Of a DNA stretch of 64,000 nucleotides, positions 43,278 through 54,122 are shown piece after piece. This DNA is from Colwellia polaris (GTDB lineage: Bacteria; Pseudomonadota; Gammaproteobacteria; Enterobacterales; Alteromonadaceae), in assembly GCF_002104515.1 (NCBI RefSeq), contig NZ_NBOE01000007.1:124001-188000 (forward strand), in the 5' to 3' direction. Under the pieces are notes generated by a model. The model was not told the origin of the DNA. It was given only the letters and a program-made list of their open reading frames with translations, and made no database searches. A program made the translations under genes and the position numbers. Positions within the stretch are counted from its first letter, which is position 1. Each line of letters begins with the position of its first letter.

Positions 43278-45008
43278 ATGACCTATGGCGCTCGTATTTA
43301 TAGTCTTATTTCTATTTTGTTTATTTCAGTTTTTATTTCTCATGCTAATGCGGAAAATAAAGCTGTTGCAAAAGTTTCTCAAGCCGCAGTTGCGATTCCC
43401 GATAAATATGCTGCAAAAGTAGCTGAAGACATTCTTCTTGCCGGAGGTAACGCTGTTGACGCGGCTATAGCCACAGGTTTCGCATTAGCCGTTACCTATA
43501 TTGATGCAGGGAATATTGGCGGCGGTGGCTTTATGCTTATTTATATCGATGGCGAAGCCTTGTTTTTAGATTACCGGGAAACAGCCCCTTTAACCGCGCA
43601 TCGCGATATGTATTTGAATGATGAAAAAGCCGTTATTCAAAACTTAAGTTTAATTGGTGCTAAAGCGCCTGGCGTGCCAGGAACGGTTGCGGGCTTTTGG
43701 GAAGCGCATCAACGCTTTGGTAAATTGCCATGGCGTAAGTTAGTAGAGCCGGCAATTAAGTTAGCAGAGCAAGGATTTATTCCAGCCAAAATACTGGTTG
43801 ATGATATACAAGGCAATTACCAGCGCTTTAATGGCCTGACTAATTTTCAACAGTATTTTGGACATGTTGAACACGGCAAAGTATTTAAACAACCTGAGCT
43901 TGCAGCAACCTTAAAACGCATAGCCAAAAATGGCCGCAAAGAGTTTTATCATGGTGAAACTGCAAAACTGTTGGTTAAACAAATGCAGAAAAGCGGTGGT
44001 ATTATCAGCGCAGAAGATCTTGCCCAATATAAAGCGGTTTGGCGCGAGCCTTTAAAAGCTAACTGGCGCGACTATCAAATTTTGTCTTCACCACCGCCAA
44101 GCTCTGGTGGTTTTGGTGTTATCCAATTACTGAAAATGAAAGACTATTTAAGCGAAGAATTTGCAGGCGTTGGTCATAACTCTGAACAGTATGTGCATTT
44201 AGTTGCTGAAATGGAAAAACGCGTATTTGCTGATCGCGCTGAATACCTTGGTGACCCTGCCTTTGTTGATATTGACATGACACACTTAATTAGCGACGAA
44301 TATATCAAACGACGTGCTATGGAAGTACAACCACATGCCATATCGCGTTTAGAGTCGGTTAATCCAGGTCTACAATCACCCAATACTACGCATTACTCAA
44401 TTGTTGATGCTGATGGCAATGCGGTTTCAAATACCTATACCATTAACTGGGCATATGGCTCGGGTGTTGTGGTTGAAGGCGCAGGCTTTTTATTAAACAA
44501 TGAAATGGATGACTTTAGTGTTAAGCCAGGTGTCGCTAATATATTTGGCGTAGTGGGTAATACCGCCAATGAAATACAGCCAGGCAAGCGCATGCTTTCT
44601 TCAATGTCGCCGACCATTCTTTTGCAAAACAACAAACCCGTTATGGTGATTGGTACGCCAGGTGGCTCGACCATATTCACCTCAGTATTCCAAGCGGTAG
44701 TAAATATACTTGATTTTAAAATGACACCGCTTGAAGCTGCTAGCGCTAGTCGTTTTCATCATCAATTACTACCACCTGATTTAATCACGCAAAGCCCTTC
44801 GCTTCCGCTGCCCGAAAGTACCATTAAGGCGTTAACCAAGCGCGGTTATCGCGTTGAGCCTCACAGCTGGGAATTTGGTGATATACAGGTGATTTATAAA
44901 GATGGAGATAATCTTATACCAGCGTCTGACTCACGCGACAGAGGTGTTTCAAAGGTCATTGATATAAAAAGTGATGTAGTAAGTGATGTAGTAAGTGATA
45001 TAAAATAA
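43278..45008 (+). CDS. ggt: Gamma-glutamyltranspeptidase
   Basis: 576 aa (E. coli Ggt 580). Signal peptide ending SHANA-ENK. The large-subunit region GGNAVDAAIATGFALAVTYIDAGNIGGGGFML is followed by the autoprocessing site before the nucleophile Thr in SPNTTHYSIVDADGNAVSNTYT. The gamma-glutamyl-binding Gly-Gly lies in MVIGTPGGSTIF. A periplasmic Ntn-hydrolase that cleaves glutathione and gamma-glutamyl amides. The extreme C-terminus carries a short duplication (SDVVSDVVSD) from a 12-bp DNA repeat at 44973. Confidence 0.93.
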   Translation: MTYGARIYSLISILFISVFISHANAENKAVAKVSQAAVAIPDKYAAKVAEDILLAGGNAVDAAIATGFALAVTYIDAGNIGGGGFMLIYIDGEALFLDYRETAPLTAHRDMYLNDEKAVIQNLSLIGAKAPGVPGTVAGFWEAHQRFGKLPWRKLVEPAIKLAEQGFIPAKILVDDIQGNYQRFNGLTNFQQYFGHVEHGKVFKQPELAATLKRIAKNGRKEFYHGETAKLLVKQMQKSGGIISAEDLAQYKAVWREPLKANWRDYQILSSPPPSSGGFGVIQLLKMKDYLSEEFAGVGHNSEQYVHLVAEMEKRVFADRAEYLGDPAFVDIDMTHLISDEYIKRRAMEVQPHAISRLESVNPGLQSPNTTHYSIVDADGNAVSNTYTINWAYGSGVVVEGAGFLLNNEMDDFSVKPGVANIFGVVGNTANEIQPGKRMLSSMSPTILLQNNKPVMVIGTPGGSTIFTSVFQAVVNILDFKMTPLEAASASRFHHQLLPPDLITQSPSLPLPESTIKALTKRGYRVEPHSWEFGDIQVIYKDGDNLIPASDSRDRGVSKVIDIKSDVVSDVVSDIK

Positions 45009-45096
45009 AGGCAATTAGATTCAATTTAGTTAAATTGAGTTGAATTTTTAGGGTCAGCGATTTTCAAATAATGTAGCTGCTGCCCCTATTCAACGG

Positions 45097-45942
45097 CTAT
45101 TTTGAGCTTGGTTTCTGAGCCATATCTTTTCTTTGGTCTACCCACTGAATTTCCTTATAGTTAAAGCCCTTTTTAAGCGTGGGCTTTACAATTTCAAAAT
45201 ACGGCGACAAGTCAAAATCCCTTGGAATAAAATGGCTGTAATGTCTTTTCTTTAAACGGTTTTTATTAAATAGTCGATTTTTTAGCTGCGATAAGCCTTT
45301 TACGGCTAATGCTTGTTTTTTTGACTCATGACTATCAGGCACATTTAAAGGTAAAATAGGATAACGAATAGACTGAAAAGCCTGCGCAACTAACGTAGAA
45401 CAAATAACTTTTGTAGGATCACCACTACCAAACTCAAGTAACCTTCGACGAAAACGAAGCGGTACAGGTGGCGTTGGCAGTAAATAGCGCATTAAATCAA
45501 ATATATTTTTTGTGTCGTATTGCACACCAATTCGATCAGTAACAAATGCGATTAAGGCTTTATTATCGGCTTCGGTTAAACTAACTGGGCGACAAATTCG
45601 CATATTAAATCCCGCATATTTATCTAAAGGCACGGTAGTAACACCTTCAACCAAATCAGCTTCTAATAAAGGCTGTAAATCAGGTTTATCGCCAATATAA
45701 ATACACACATGAGACCAAGTAGATTGAGTCAAATATTTAATCGCGGTACTAATGCGACTATCACCTTCTATTAATAGTAAGTCACCGGGTAAAAGCGTTG
45801 CTTTTAATTGTTCAGTAGTAAGCGTACTAAATGTTGTGTAAGAGTCACGGGGTTTATTCAAAAACGTTGCTAATTTATCACCCAGCATGTTGGCAATGCG
45901 TGTAAAAACATTCGTATTTTGGTGTTGATTTTTTACTGACAT
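45097..45942 (-). CDS. Permuted papain-like amidase (YiiX/C92, NlpC/P60 superfamily)
   Basis: 281 aa. LLPGDLLLIEGDSRISTAIKYLTQSTWSHVCIYIG gives the catalytic His of the permuted NlpC/P60 fold; the Cys lies downstream in VICSTLVAQAFQS. YiiX-type enzymes hydrolyse amide or acyl bonds of lipids or peptides. The protein lacks a clear signal peptide and has basic N- and C-terminal tails, so it is probably cytosolic or membrane-peripheral. The gap to agmatinase (336 bp) shows no gene. Confidence 0.82.
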   Translation of the reverse strand: MSVKNQHQNTNVFTRIANMLGDKLATFLNKPRDSYTTFSTLTTEQLKATLLPGDLLLIEGDSRISTAIKYLTQSTWSHVCIYIGDKPDLQPLLEADLVEGVTTVPLDKYAGFNMRICRPVSLTEADNKALIAFVTDRIGVQYDTKNIFDLMRYLLPTPPVPLRFRRRLLEFGSGDPTKVICSTLVAQAFQSIRYPILPLNVPDSHESKKQALAVKGLSQLKNRLFNKNRLKKRHYSHFIPRDFDLSPYFEIVKPTLKKGFNYKEIQWVDQRKDMAQKPSSK

Positions 45943-46226
45943 TGCTAATATTTATTCCTTAATAAGCGTTATCTTTTCTCAATATTTATGATTTATATTC
46001 ATCAGGTATTGATGTAAACAGCATAAACCTAGCACCTTTTGCATGCAACGTTGTAAAGACTTAACACTTAAAGTTTATTTTTAGTCGCTAACGTTGAAAA
46101 CATAATGATTAGTAGCTATTAGTCTGACAAAAATTAAAACTAAGGTTAAAGCTCAGGCTTATGGAATAACAGATAACGATGAGATGGTTAGTTAAAAAAT
46201 GCTAACTAAGAGGAATATATGAGTTA

Positions 46227-46257
46227 GTTCGTAAGTTATGTAGCACAACTTACGAAC
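46227..46257. terminator. Hairpin downstream of speB
   Basis: GTTCGTAAGTT / AACTTACGAAC, 11-bp perfect arms with a 9-nt loop, 22 bp past the speB stop codon. No T tract, so only a possible transcript end. Confidence 0.45.
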
Positions 46258-46278
46258 GCTAATGCGGCTTTAGCTGCC

Positions 46279-47205
46279 TTAAACTAATTTATGCTTTACG
46301 GTCCAAAGATGAGCCAATTCAACAGCAATAGTGGCTGCTGCCAAAGCGGTTACATCGCTATTATCATAGGCGGGAGCCACTTCAACTACATCCATACCAA
46401 TAATATTAATACCCGCCAACGAGCGCAATATTTTTAAGGTTTTATCTGTCGTTAAACCACCACAAACCGGCGTGCCTGTACCTGGCGCAAATGCTGGGTC
46501 TAGGCAATCAATATCAAACGTAAGATAAACCGGCATATCGCCAACCCGACTTTTAATTTGTGCCGCTATTTCATCAACACTCATATCATTGGCTTGCATG
46601 GCATTAATAACAGAAAAACCATGGTTTTCCTCTTTATAATTAGTGCGTATACCAACCTGAACAGACTTATCACAGTCTATAAGGTTTTCTTTCGGCGCAT
46701 GATAAAACATGGTGCCGTGATCATAACAACTGCCATTGTTATAGGTGTCGGTATGCGCATCAAAATGGATCAATGCCATTTTGCCAAATTTTTTCGCATG
46801 TGCGCGCAAAATAGGCAAGGTAACAAAGTGGTCTCCGCCTAAAGATAAAACCGTTTTGCTTGAGTCGAGCAACTGCCCTACAGCCGTTTCAACTTGTGTG
46901 CAAAAATGCGCCGCATCACCGGGTGCAAATACCAGGTCGCCTGCATCAATTATTTTGCAATTTTTTAATAAGCTAAAAGGCCATGGGAAACGCTTACCTT
47001 CCCAAGCTAAATTCACGGTTGCTTGTCTAATGGCTGTAGGACCCATTCGGGCTCCAGAGCGCCCAGTTGTTGCCATATCAAACGGTAAACCTAATACCAC
47101 AATATCAGCTGATGACGCTGTTGGGTTTTGATCTAACGGCTGACGTAAAAAAGTCATCGCATTAGAGTAAATTGAATCATCAACTTGATTGAAAATATTT
47201 TTCAT
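46279..47205 (-). CDS. speB: Agmatinase
   Basis: 308 aa (E. coli SpeB 306). Ureohydrolase with the binuclear Mn ligands in [23 protein letters not shown] and [20 protein letters not shown]. It converts agmatine to putrescine and urea. It follows speA by 11 bp, so the two steps arginine to agmatine to putrescine are encoded in one transcript. Confidence 0.95.
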   Translation of the reverse strand: MKNIFNQVDDSIYSNAMTFLRQPLDQNPTASSADIVVLGLPFDMATTGRSGARMGPTAIRQATVNLAWEGKRFPWPFSLLKNCKIIDAGDLVFAPGDAAHFCTQVETAVGQLLDSSKTVLSLGGDHFVTLPILRAHAKKFGKMALIHFDAHTDTYNNGSCYDHGTMFYHAPKENLIDCDKSVQVGIRTNYKEENHGFSVINAMQANDMSVDEIAAQIKSRVGDMPVYLTFDIDCLDPAFAPGTGTPVCGGLTTDKTLKILRSLAGINIIGMDVVEVAPAYDNSDVTALAAATIAVELAHLWTVKHKLV

Positions 47206-47216
47206 TACATTTATCT

Positions 47217-49127
47217 CTAAAGATCTTCAAGGTAGGTGTAGCCTTTAAGACCATCAACCAATTCTTTGAAAATTTCATCACCTTCACTTTTCGATAATCT
47301 AGCGTCGATAAGTTCAGCATAAGTTCGTTGAAATAATTTCGCGTCTAAGTGCACGTAATTCAACATATCTTCAACGGTATCGCCTTCATTAATTTCTGTA
47401 ATTTCAGCTTCACCATCATCATTTAAAAACACTACTGCACTGTGAGTATCGCCAAACAAGTTATGCATATCGCCTAAAATTTCTTGGTAAGCGCCGACTA
47501 AGAAAAACCCTAATAAGTAAGGTTCGTCTTCTGTCCATGCTGGTACAGGTAAAGTGCTTTCTATACCTTGTCCATCAACATATTGATCAATAACACCATC
47601 AGAATCACAGGTAATGTCTAATAACACAGCTCTTTTTTCATGTGATTTTTCTAAGTTATTTAACGGTAACACCGGAAAAACCTGATCTATACCCCATGAA
47701 TCAGGTAAAGATTGAAACAATGAAAAATTCACGAAAAATTTATCGGCTAGCTTTTCAGCTAAATCATCAATTATTGGTCGATGAAAGCGGTTTTTACTGT
47801 CCATTAATAAATTTAATTCATAACAAATACGCAAGTTAACTTGCTCAGACCAAGCGCGTTGCGTTAAATCTAATAACCCCATAGAGAATTGACTATGTAC
47901 TTCAGCCAAATCACTTTGTGTATCATGATAAATTTCGATCAAGGCACGGTCGTCTTGATTTTCTTTTAACTGCTCTAATGAACGCCACATATTGTTTAGC
48001 AGCACAGATTCATCATCTAAAGGCGCAGCTATGTTCTCTGGCTCATAAGATTCAGCGCCAATAACATTCGATATTAATACCGCATGATGAGCTGTTAGTG
48101 CTCTGCCCGACTCTGAAATAATCATCGGCATAGGTTGTTCGTAACTCTTACAAATATCACCAATTGTATTAACAATATTATTTGCGTACTCAGCAAGACT
48201 ATAATTCATAGAGTTATGTGATTGACTGCGTGTTCCGTCATAATCAATCGCTAATCCGCCACCAACATCCATGCACAAAATACCAGCACCTAGGCGTCTA
48301 AGTTCACAGTAAAAACGTGCGGCTTCACTTACCCCTAATCTTACATCTCTTATATTGGCGATTTGAGAGCCTAAGTGAAAATGCACTAGCTTTAAAGTAT
48401 CAAGCATGTCTTCTTGCTTAAGTGTATTTACAACACTCAACACTTGTGAGGCTGACAAACCAAATTTAGATTTTTCACCGCCGCTAGCTTGCCACTTACC
48501 TTTACCTTGAGAAGCCAAACGTACACGAATGCCTAAACGGGGCTCTACGTTTAATTTTTTCGCTTCAGATAAAATCATCGCCAATTCAGACATTTTTTCT
48601 AATACGATATGTACTTTATGGCCAAGCTTCTCGCCGATTAATGCTAAACGAACATATTCTCGATCTTTGTAACCGTTACAAACAATAACCGATGAAGCTT
48701 TTTGCGCCATAGCTAACACAGCCAATAACTCAGCTTTACTGCCGGCTTCAAGCCCAAGTTGGGTGTATTCTTTGTTATGTTGGCTAGCTAAAATTTCATC
48801 AACAACTTCACGCTGCTGATTTACCTTAATAGGGTAAACCAATAAATATTTTTGTTGATAATCATAAGCCTCAATCGCCTGATTAAAGGCTTCACATAAA
48901 CTGTGAATACGGTGATGAATTATTTGCGGAAAGCGCACTAAAGCAGGCAATGTTAAGCCTTTATCTTCAATCATTTTTGCAATAGTCGTTAAATCTACCG
49001 TGTGGTTTTGATTTTCGAACTTAGGCGCAACATACACGTTACCGCTATCGTTGATCCCGAAATAGCCCTGACTCCAATGACGTACGTTGTAGTTTGCACG
49101 CGCTTGATCAAGATTATCTTTATTCAT
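47217..49127 (-). CDS. speA: Biosynthetic arginine decarboxylase
   Basis: 636 aa (E. coli SpeA 658). Fold type III PLP enzyme with the PLP-Lys in [15 protein letters not shown], the HFHLGSQI block, the Gly-rich phosphate motif [15 protein letters not shown], and the active-site Cys in DITCDSDG. It makes agmatine for the speB step. A degenerate M1 copy lies upstream of its promoter region. Confidence 0.95.
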   Translation of the reverse strand: MNKDNLDQARANYNVRHWSQGYFGINDSGNVYVAPKFENQNHTVDLTTIAKMIEDKGLTLPALVRFPQIIHHRIHSLCEAFNQAIEAYDYQQKYLLVYPIKVNQQREVVDEILASQHNKEYTQLGLEAGSKAELLAVLAMAQKASSVIVCNGYKDREYVRLALIGEKLGHKVHIVLEKMSELAMILSEAKKLNVEPRLGIRVRLASQGKGKWQASGGEKSKFGLSASQVLSVVNTLKQEDMLDTLKLVHFHLGSQIANIRDVRLGVSEAARFYCELRRLGAGILCMDVGGGLAIDYDGTRSQSHNSMNYSLAEYANNIVNTIGDICKSYEQPMPMIISESGRALTAHHAVLISNVIGAESYEPENIAAPLDDESVLLNNMWRSLEQLKENQDDRALIEIYHDTQSDLAEVHSQFSMGLLDLTQRAWSEQVNLRICYELNLLMDSKNRFHRPIIDDLAEKLADKFFVNFSLFQSLPDSWGIDQVFPVLPLNNLEKSHEKRAVLLDITCDSDGVIDQYVDGQGIESTLPVPAWTEDEPYLLGFFLVGAYQEILGDMHNLFGDTHSAVVFLNDDGEAEITEINEGDTVEDMLNYVHLDAKLFQRTYAELIDARLSKSEGDEIFKELVDGLKGYTYLEDL

Positions 49128-49401
49128 TAGTTTCCCTTTAGCCTTTTTATTTAAAAATACAGAGGCAGATTATCATTAGTGATTGGCGCGAATTAGAAAT
49201 TAAGCATGATGTAAAGTCCAACAAAAAAAATAATAATAAATGACAATTATTATTGATTAATCAATCTCTGTTGAGCTTTGACGAGAAGCGACAGATAAAA
49301 TGAATAACAACGTAGACGCTAAGTTTTACTCAAGATAAACCGTATATTATGTTCAGCTTAACCCTTAGCTTTGTCCTCGCTAAACTTAACTTTTATTAAG
49401 T

Positions 49402-49509
49402 AAGCTAAACTCTGGATAAGCAGCACTTGCTCAATGCTTACTTTTAACCCATTAACCCATTAACCCATTAACCCATTAACCCATTAACCCATTAACCAGG
49501 GTTCAGGTT
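49402..49509 (+). mobile_element. M1 element copy 4, deleted and expanded by 8-bp repeats (108 bp)
   Basis: A degenerate left end (AAGCTAAACTCTGGATAAGC) and a right end ...GGGTTCAGGTT, flanked by AAGT on both sides (49398-49401, 49510-49513). Most of the interior is replaced by ATTAACCC repeated five times (49451-49490) with partial units at both ends, apparently grown from the M1 sequence CCATTA. Confidence 0.75.
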
Positions 49510-49593
49510 AAGTAAGCTTTTACGTTTTATTAAGATAATAACTGTTAAGATATAAGTATTTTCGCTTATCTCATATCAATAAAAGGTACTAAC

Positions 49594-50208
49594 GTGAATA
49601 AAGTTTTTCTGCTGATAATAACCACATTTTTAATAATATTAAGCCCGTCATCACTCCTAGCCGCGCCCAGTAAAGGCCAATATATTCAACCGAATAATTT
49701 GTCCCCTAAAGTACGTATAGAAACCACAATGGGCAATGTGATTATTGAACTAGATCGCTACAGAGCGAAGATTACCGTAGATAACTTTTTAGGCTACATA
49801 TCGCGAGGACAATACGATAAAACCATGATCCATCGCGTAGAAGAAGGCTATCTTATTCAAGGTGGAGGCTTTATGACAAACTACACCGATGTCGAACCAG
49901 ACACGCCTATTTTTAACGAGTCAGGTAACGGCTTAAAAAACGCAGAAGGTACTATCGCCATGGCTAAGCAGCTAAACGATGCCCATTCAGCGACGAATCA
50001 ATTTTTTATTAATCTTAACGACAATACAAATTTAGACCCAGGTAGTTCATGGGGTTATGCTGTTTTTGGTCAAGTTGTTGAAGGCTATGATGTACTAGAA
50101 GCGATGGCACAAGTAGAAGTAGGTTACAGCGAAGAACTAGGTTACACCACGGTTCCTAAAAAAATGATAACCATTATTAGAGTCGTTATTTTAGATGAAG
50201 AAGAATAA
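49594..50208 (+). CDS. Periplasmic cyclophilin-type peptidyl-prolyl isomerase
   Basis: 204 aa from a GTG with AAAGGT upstream. The signal peptide ends SLLAA-PSK. Cyclophilin core: VRIETTMGNVIIELDRYRAKITVDNFLGYI, MIHRVEEGYLIQGGGF (active-site Arg and Gln), GTIAMAKQLNDAHSATNQFFINL. It is of PpiA type; it catalyses proline isomerisation in envelope protein folding. Confidence 0.9.
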   Translation: MNKVFLLIITTFLIILSPSSLLAAPSKGQYIQPNNLSPKVRIETTMGNVIIELDRYRAKITVDNFLGYISRGQYDKTMIHRVEEGYLIQGGGFMTNYTDVEPDTPIFNESGNGLKNAEGTIAMAKQLNDAHSATNQFFINLNDNTNLDPGSSWGYAVFGQVVEGYDVLEAMAQVEVGYSEELGYTTVPKKMITIIRVVILDEEE

Positions 50209-50245
50209 ATGCTATTGATTTAATTCTAACTCATTATATAAAAAA

Positions 50246-50271
50246 ATGGGGATATCAAATGATATCCCCAT
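50246..50271. terminator. Bidirectional terminator between the cyclophilin gene and mscS
   Basis: ATGGGGATATC / GATATCCCCAT, 11-bp arms with a 4-nt loop. On the minus strand it is followed by six T (for mscS), on the plus strand by TTAATT. Confidence 0.85.
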
Positions 50272-50322
50272 TAATTATCAGCTTAACGTTTAGTTTAGCT
50301 TTACGCTTAATTATATAAAGTA

Positions 50323-51138
50323 TTAAGCGTCTTTATGAAGATGAACATCCATTTGTGGGAAAGGAATATTCAAACCTTCGTTACCAAAAGTTTTGTATAC
50401 TTTCTCGTTCATTTCAAAGAAAACAGCCCAGTAATCTGGAGCATTAACCCAAGCACGTACCGTAAAGTTAACTGAGCTATCAGCTAGTGCTGAAACAGCG
50501 ATAAATACTGCTGGATCTTTTAATATACGGTCGTCTGCATCACATAAACGTTGAATCACTTCACGCGCTTTATCTAAGTCATCACCGTAAGCCACACCAA
50601 TAGTCCAATCAACACGACGCTTTGGCTCAGTTGAGTAGTTAGTCATAGACGCTGTAGACAAACCACCGTTAGGAATAATAATAGTTTTATTATCAGGTGT
50701 TTTTAAAATGGTGTTGAAAATTTGAATTTGAGAAACACTACCAACATAACCTTGTGCGTCAATTACATCACCAACTTTGAAAGGTTTGAAGATTAAGATC
50801 ATCACACCGCCAGCAAAGTTTTGTAATGTGCCCGACATAGCTAAACCTACAGCTAAACCAGCAGCACCAAGAATTGCAATGAACGAGGTCATTTCAATAC
50901 CAAGCATGCCCAGTACCGTTATAACAAGCATTACCTTCAGTAAGCCATTAACAATGCCGGTTAAAAATGGCATTAATGATGGATCAGTACCTGCTTTAGT
51001 TAGCGCACTTTTAAATACACTACCAATAATTTTGATTATCCAACCACCGACGATCCATACCAGAATGGCACCAATCAATTTCGGGCCATAAAGTAAGCCC
51101 ATCTCCGTAATTTTTTCTAGCATTTCATCTGTATTCAT
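50323..51138 (-). CDS. mscS: Small-conductance mechanosensitive channel MscS
   Basis: 271 aa (E. coli MscS 286). Three membrane helices; the pore helix TM3 carries the Gly/Ala pattern GAAGLAVGLAMSGTLQNFAGGVMILIFKPF, then the beta domain (IDAQGYVGSVSQIQIFNTIL) and the C-terminal alpha/beta vestibule. It opens under membrane tension to release solutes in hypo-osmotic shock. Confidence 0.93.
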   Translation of the reverse strand: MNTDEMLEKITEMGLLYGPKLIGAILVWIVGGWIIKIIGSVFKSALTKAGTDPSLMPFLTGIVNGLLKVMLVITVLGMLGIEMTSFIAILGAAGLAVGLAMSGTLQNFAGGVMILIFKPFKVGDVIDAQGYVGSVSQIQIFNTILKTPDNKTIIIPNGGLSTASMTNYSTEPKRRVDWTIGVAYGDDLDKAREVIQRLCDADDRILKDPAVFIAVSALADSSVNFTVRAWVNAPDYWAVFFEMNEKVYKTFGNEGLNIPFPQMDVHLHKDA

Positions 51139-51949
51139 AATTTTTCCCTGGATTATTTATAACGTAAACAAAAAACTAAATGCTTTATCTACAAATTAAA
51201 TTTAACTTTTTCTTATATGTTACTGTGAAAGCTGAATTTGTTAAATTACCACAAATTAAAAGTAACAAAATGTAATATAGAATAAATTGACTTACTTTTC
51301 TCCTATATTTTGCATTGATATCAGATTTATATGCTATTTAATTTTGAAAATTTACAAACAGTATATAAATCAACCAAAAAAGTCATATATCATGTAAAAT
51401 TTTCCGCCGCTTAGCTTACAAGTTACAAATAGCTATTATTCAAACAGATAAATAATTGCTGTAAATATAGCCTTAAATGGCTTGAGTATATTAAATAAAA
51501 GCTTTCACAAGATTTTTTGGATGCTAGTAAAGCTACTCACGAAATCGAGCGGTTAATTGATTAGAAAGCTGAGTTAATATCTAAATATCAAAGCAAAACA
51601 CTGATAAATAATGATTAAATTTACATATAAAAAGCAAAATACCGAGGTATAAATCAACCTAAAAACAGCACCTAACTTGTTTGATTTATCACCAAGAAAA
51701 AATATTTTAAAATTTAAAAAATAAATATTGCAAAAATTAAAAACTCACATTATTATCCTGCCGCTTTTGTTGATAGCCAATCCGAGTACATTACAAATTT
51801 AGTTTGTAGCAAGGCAAATGAGCAACTATCCAAGAGTGAATTTGACTGTGCATAAGCACTATTGATATCACTCAACTGACTCGTAGATAAACCATATCCG
51901 AGCGGTTGCATAGGACGTATTACCTACGCCCTTAATTTTGGGGAATACC
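51139..51949. other. 811-bp gene-less region ahead of the ornithine decarboxylase-type gene
   Basis: Very AT-rich up to about 51760, then more balanced. No supported reading frame on either strand. The last 180 bp have the composition of a structured leader: GCATAGG...CCTACGC (51908-51929) forms a stem just before the ribosome-binding site. Polyamine-controlled leaders are known for ornithine decarboxylase genes in Proteobacteria, but I could not match one. Confidence 0.4.
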
Positions 51950-53176
51950 ATGGCTTTATCAACGACATTACAAGATTTTCAACTTAAAATACCTGCAGAA
52001 GTTGCAGTTAATCAAGGCGAAAGCTTTGCTTACGTGCAACCAACTAATCAAGAAATTGAACAACTAGCAGCACAGTTTGGTGCGCCTTTAATGGTGCTTG
52101 ACTGCGAAGCTGTTCGCCATCAATATCACGCGCTTAAAAATGCGCTACCGGGTGTTACGCTACATTTTGCTTTAAAACCTTTACCCTTAGCTGCAGTAGT
52201 TCGCACGTTATTAGCTGAAGGCGCAAGTTTTGACTTAGCCACTAGCGGTGAAATTGACTTAGTGGCCAGCCAAGGTGTACCAAGCGAACGCACTATTCAC
52301 ACGCACCCAATTAAACGCGATAGTGATATTCGAGATGCGCTAGCTTATGGCTGCACTGTGTTTGTGGTAGATAACATTAACGAACTAGAAAAGTTTATTG
52401 CTTATAAAGACCAAGCTGAAATTTTAGTGCGTTTAAGTTTTCGTAATAAAGATGCTTTTGCTGATTTATCTAAAAAGTTTGGTTGTAGTCCTGAAATGGC
52501 AATCGAAATTATAACTTATGCTCAACAATTGGGTATTCGTATTAAAGGTTTGTCATTCCATGTGGGTTCGCAAACGGCTAGCCCAACTAAATACGTTGAT
52601 GCGATAAATGCTTGTGCAAAAGTAATTACCCAAGTAACAGAACTTGGCTTACCTGCATTAAGCACATTAGATATTGGCGGTGGTTTTCCAGTGCCTTACA
52701 GTAATGACGTATTGCCAATTGATATTTTTTGCGCGCCAATTAACGTAGCGCTGGCTCAATTGCCTGAAACTATGCAAGTACTAGCAGAGCCTGGACGATT
52801 TATTGTTGCCAGCTGTGTAACGAGTGTTGCATCTATTATGGGGCAAGCTGTACGTGAAGGTAAAACATGGTACTACTTAGATGACGGTATTTACGGTTCA
52901 TTCAGCGGTTTAATGTTTGATGAAGCGGCGTACCCTATCGACAGTGCTAAACAAGACGGCGAGCGATTTGACTCAGTATTAGTTGGCCCAACATGCGACA
53001 GTATCGACGTAGTGCGCGAGTCAATTATGTTACCAAAACTAAACAATGGCGATTTAATTATTAGCCGTATGATGGGTGCTTATACTTTAGCAACCGCTAC
53101 CGACTTTAACTTCTTCAAACGTGCAGAGGTTGTGGTATTAAACGAGCATGTACTTAGCCAAGAATTAACCGGCTAA
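51950..53176 (+). CDS. Ornithine/lysine decarboxylase-type enzyme (fold III PLP)
   Basis: 408 aa from the ATG at 51950 with GGGGA upstream. Eukaryote-like ODC family: PLP-Lys in LHFALKPLPLAAVV, GLSFHVGSQT, LDIGGGFPVPY, AEPGRFIVASC and the GPTCDSIDV active-site Cys/Asp block at the dimer interface. It would make putrescine from ornithine (or cadaverine from lysine). With speA-speB 3 kb upstream, the cell has two putrescine routes. Confidence 0.88.
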   Translation: MALSTTLQDFQLKIPAEVAVNQGESFAYVQPTNQEIEQLAAQFGAPLMVLDCEAVRHQYHALKNALPGVTLHFALKPLPLAAVVRTLLAEGASFDLATSGEIDLVASQGVPSERTIHTHPIKRDSDIRDALAYGCTVFVVDNINELEKFIAYKDQAEILVRLSFRNKDAFADLSKKFGCSPEMAIEIITYAQQLGIRIKGLSFHVGSQTASPTKYVDAINACAKVITQVTELGLPALSTLDIGGGFPVPYSNDVLPIDIFCAPINVALAQLPETMQVLAEPGRFIVASCVTSVASIMGQAVREGKTWYYLDDGIYGSFSGLMFDEAAYPIDSAKQDGERFDSVLVGPTCDSIDVVRESIMLPKLNNGDLIISRMMGAYTLATATDFNFFKRAEVVVLNEHVLSQELTG

Positions 53177-53230
53177 TAGCTTAAAAACTCCCGCGCAATT
53201 GATACGCAGGCTTGTATCAATACACATAAA

Positions 53231-53254
53231 ACGCAGTTAACTACTGCGTTTTTT
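53231..53254 (+). terminator. Terminator of the decarboxylase gene
   Basis: ACGCAGT / ACTGCGT arms with a 5-nt loop and a T tract, 55 bp past the stop. The next 510 bp hold no supported gene. Confidence 0.9.
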
Positions 53255-53767
53255 CTTTAAAAAACGTTAAGTTAGATTAACTATATTTATGATGAATGAG
53301 AAAGTAACAGCACTTATTTACTTTTTATGATCCCTTGAATCAGATCATTGAAATTCCCTCTGTTGATTCAAACTGAAACATCTTTACTACTACTTTTGCT
53401 ATCCAATTACATCTAGCGCAGTCACGTTTACCGGCATACTTGTGAGGCAATTTAAAACTCATTCCTGTCATTGAAGTTTAAATCACTTAAGGTAACCTGA
53501 ACCTAGACCCAACGCGGAGGACACACCTTCTGGTTCTTAATTCAGCTTAATAGCTGGGTATTTAAATTCAGCTGTAGCGGTAACCCCCTAAGTCAGAAAA
53601 TGAGAAAAATTTCTTAATTTCGTCCAAATTAATATTTGAGCCCTTATCTGTTGCGGTGGATAGTAATACCTGCAAATATCTGTTATTAATATAGAATAAG
53701 TAAGGTGAAAGCTTTTTTCCATAAAAGAGGTGAGTTATCTTTTATTACAATATGTATACAGGGATTT

Positions 53768-54122
53768 ATGCGTCCAGAGCTGAAGCAACAATTAGAAAAT
53801 GAGCTTTCTAAAATTAAGCACAAAAACTTTCGTGCTTGGTCTATAGCTTTTCTAACCCTAGTTATCTTTCTTTGGTTTATTGTTGGTCTGTCTTCAAAAA
53901 GTTCAGTTCCTGTTAATGGTGTTGCTATTAGCCAACATGCATCATTCCGAGAAGATGGTAATAAAATTTACCATGGTTAAAGTTCCTGAAAGAGAGAATT
54001 TAGTAAAAGTATCTCTACCTAAACATTTACCCATAAAGCGTAATGTTAAAGTTGAGTTGAGCAAACATAAATCAACTTTATTCGACACTTATAGATTTAC
54101 GTTTGTACGTTACCTAGAGTAA
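53768..54122 (+). pseudogene. Frameshifted small membrane protein gene (cassette-like)
   Basis: An ATG with AGGGA upstream opens a frame with a coiled N-terminus and one membrane helix (SIAFLTLVIFLWFIVGL) that stops after NKIYHG at 53980. A second frame starting inside continues KVPERENLVKVSLPKHLPIK to VRYLE at 54122 with the composition of the same protein's C-terminal domain. The switch is near AAAATTTACC (53966-53975), so a single-base change probably broke one gene of about 117 codons. Function unknown. Confidence 0.55.

Noticed and set aside
49451-49490. CRISPR-like short repeats
   Set aside because: Direct 8-bp units without spacers; a minisatellite inside an M1 copy.
53493-53512. Possible further M1 end (AACCTGAAC...)
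   Set aside because: Only nine bases match; no second end and no target duplication.
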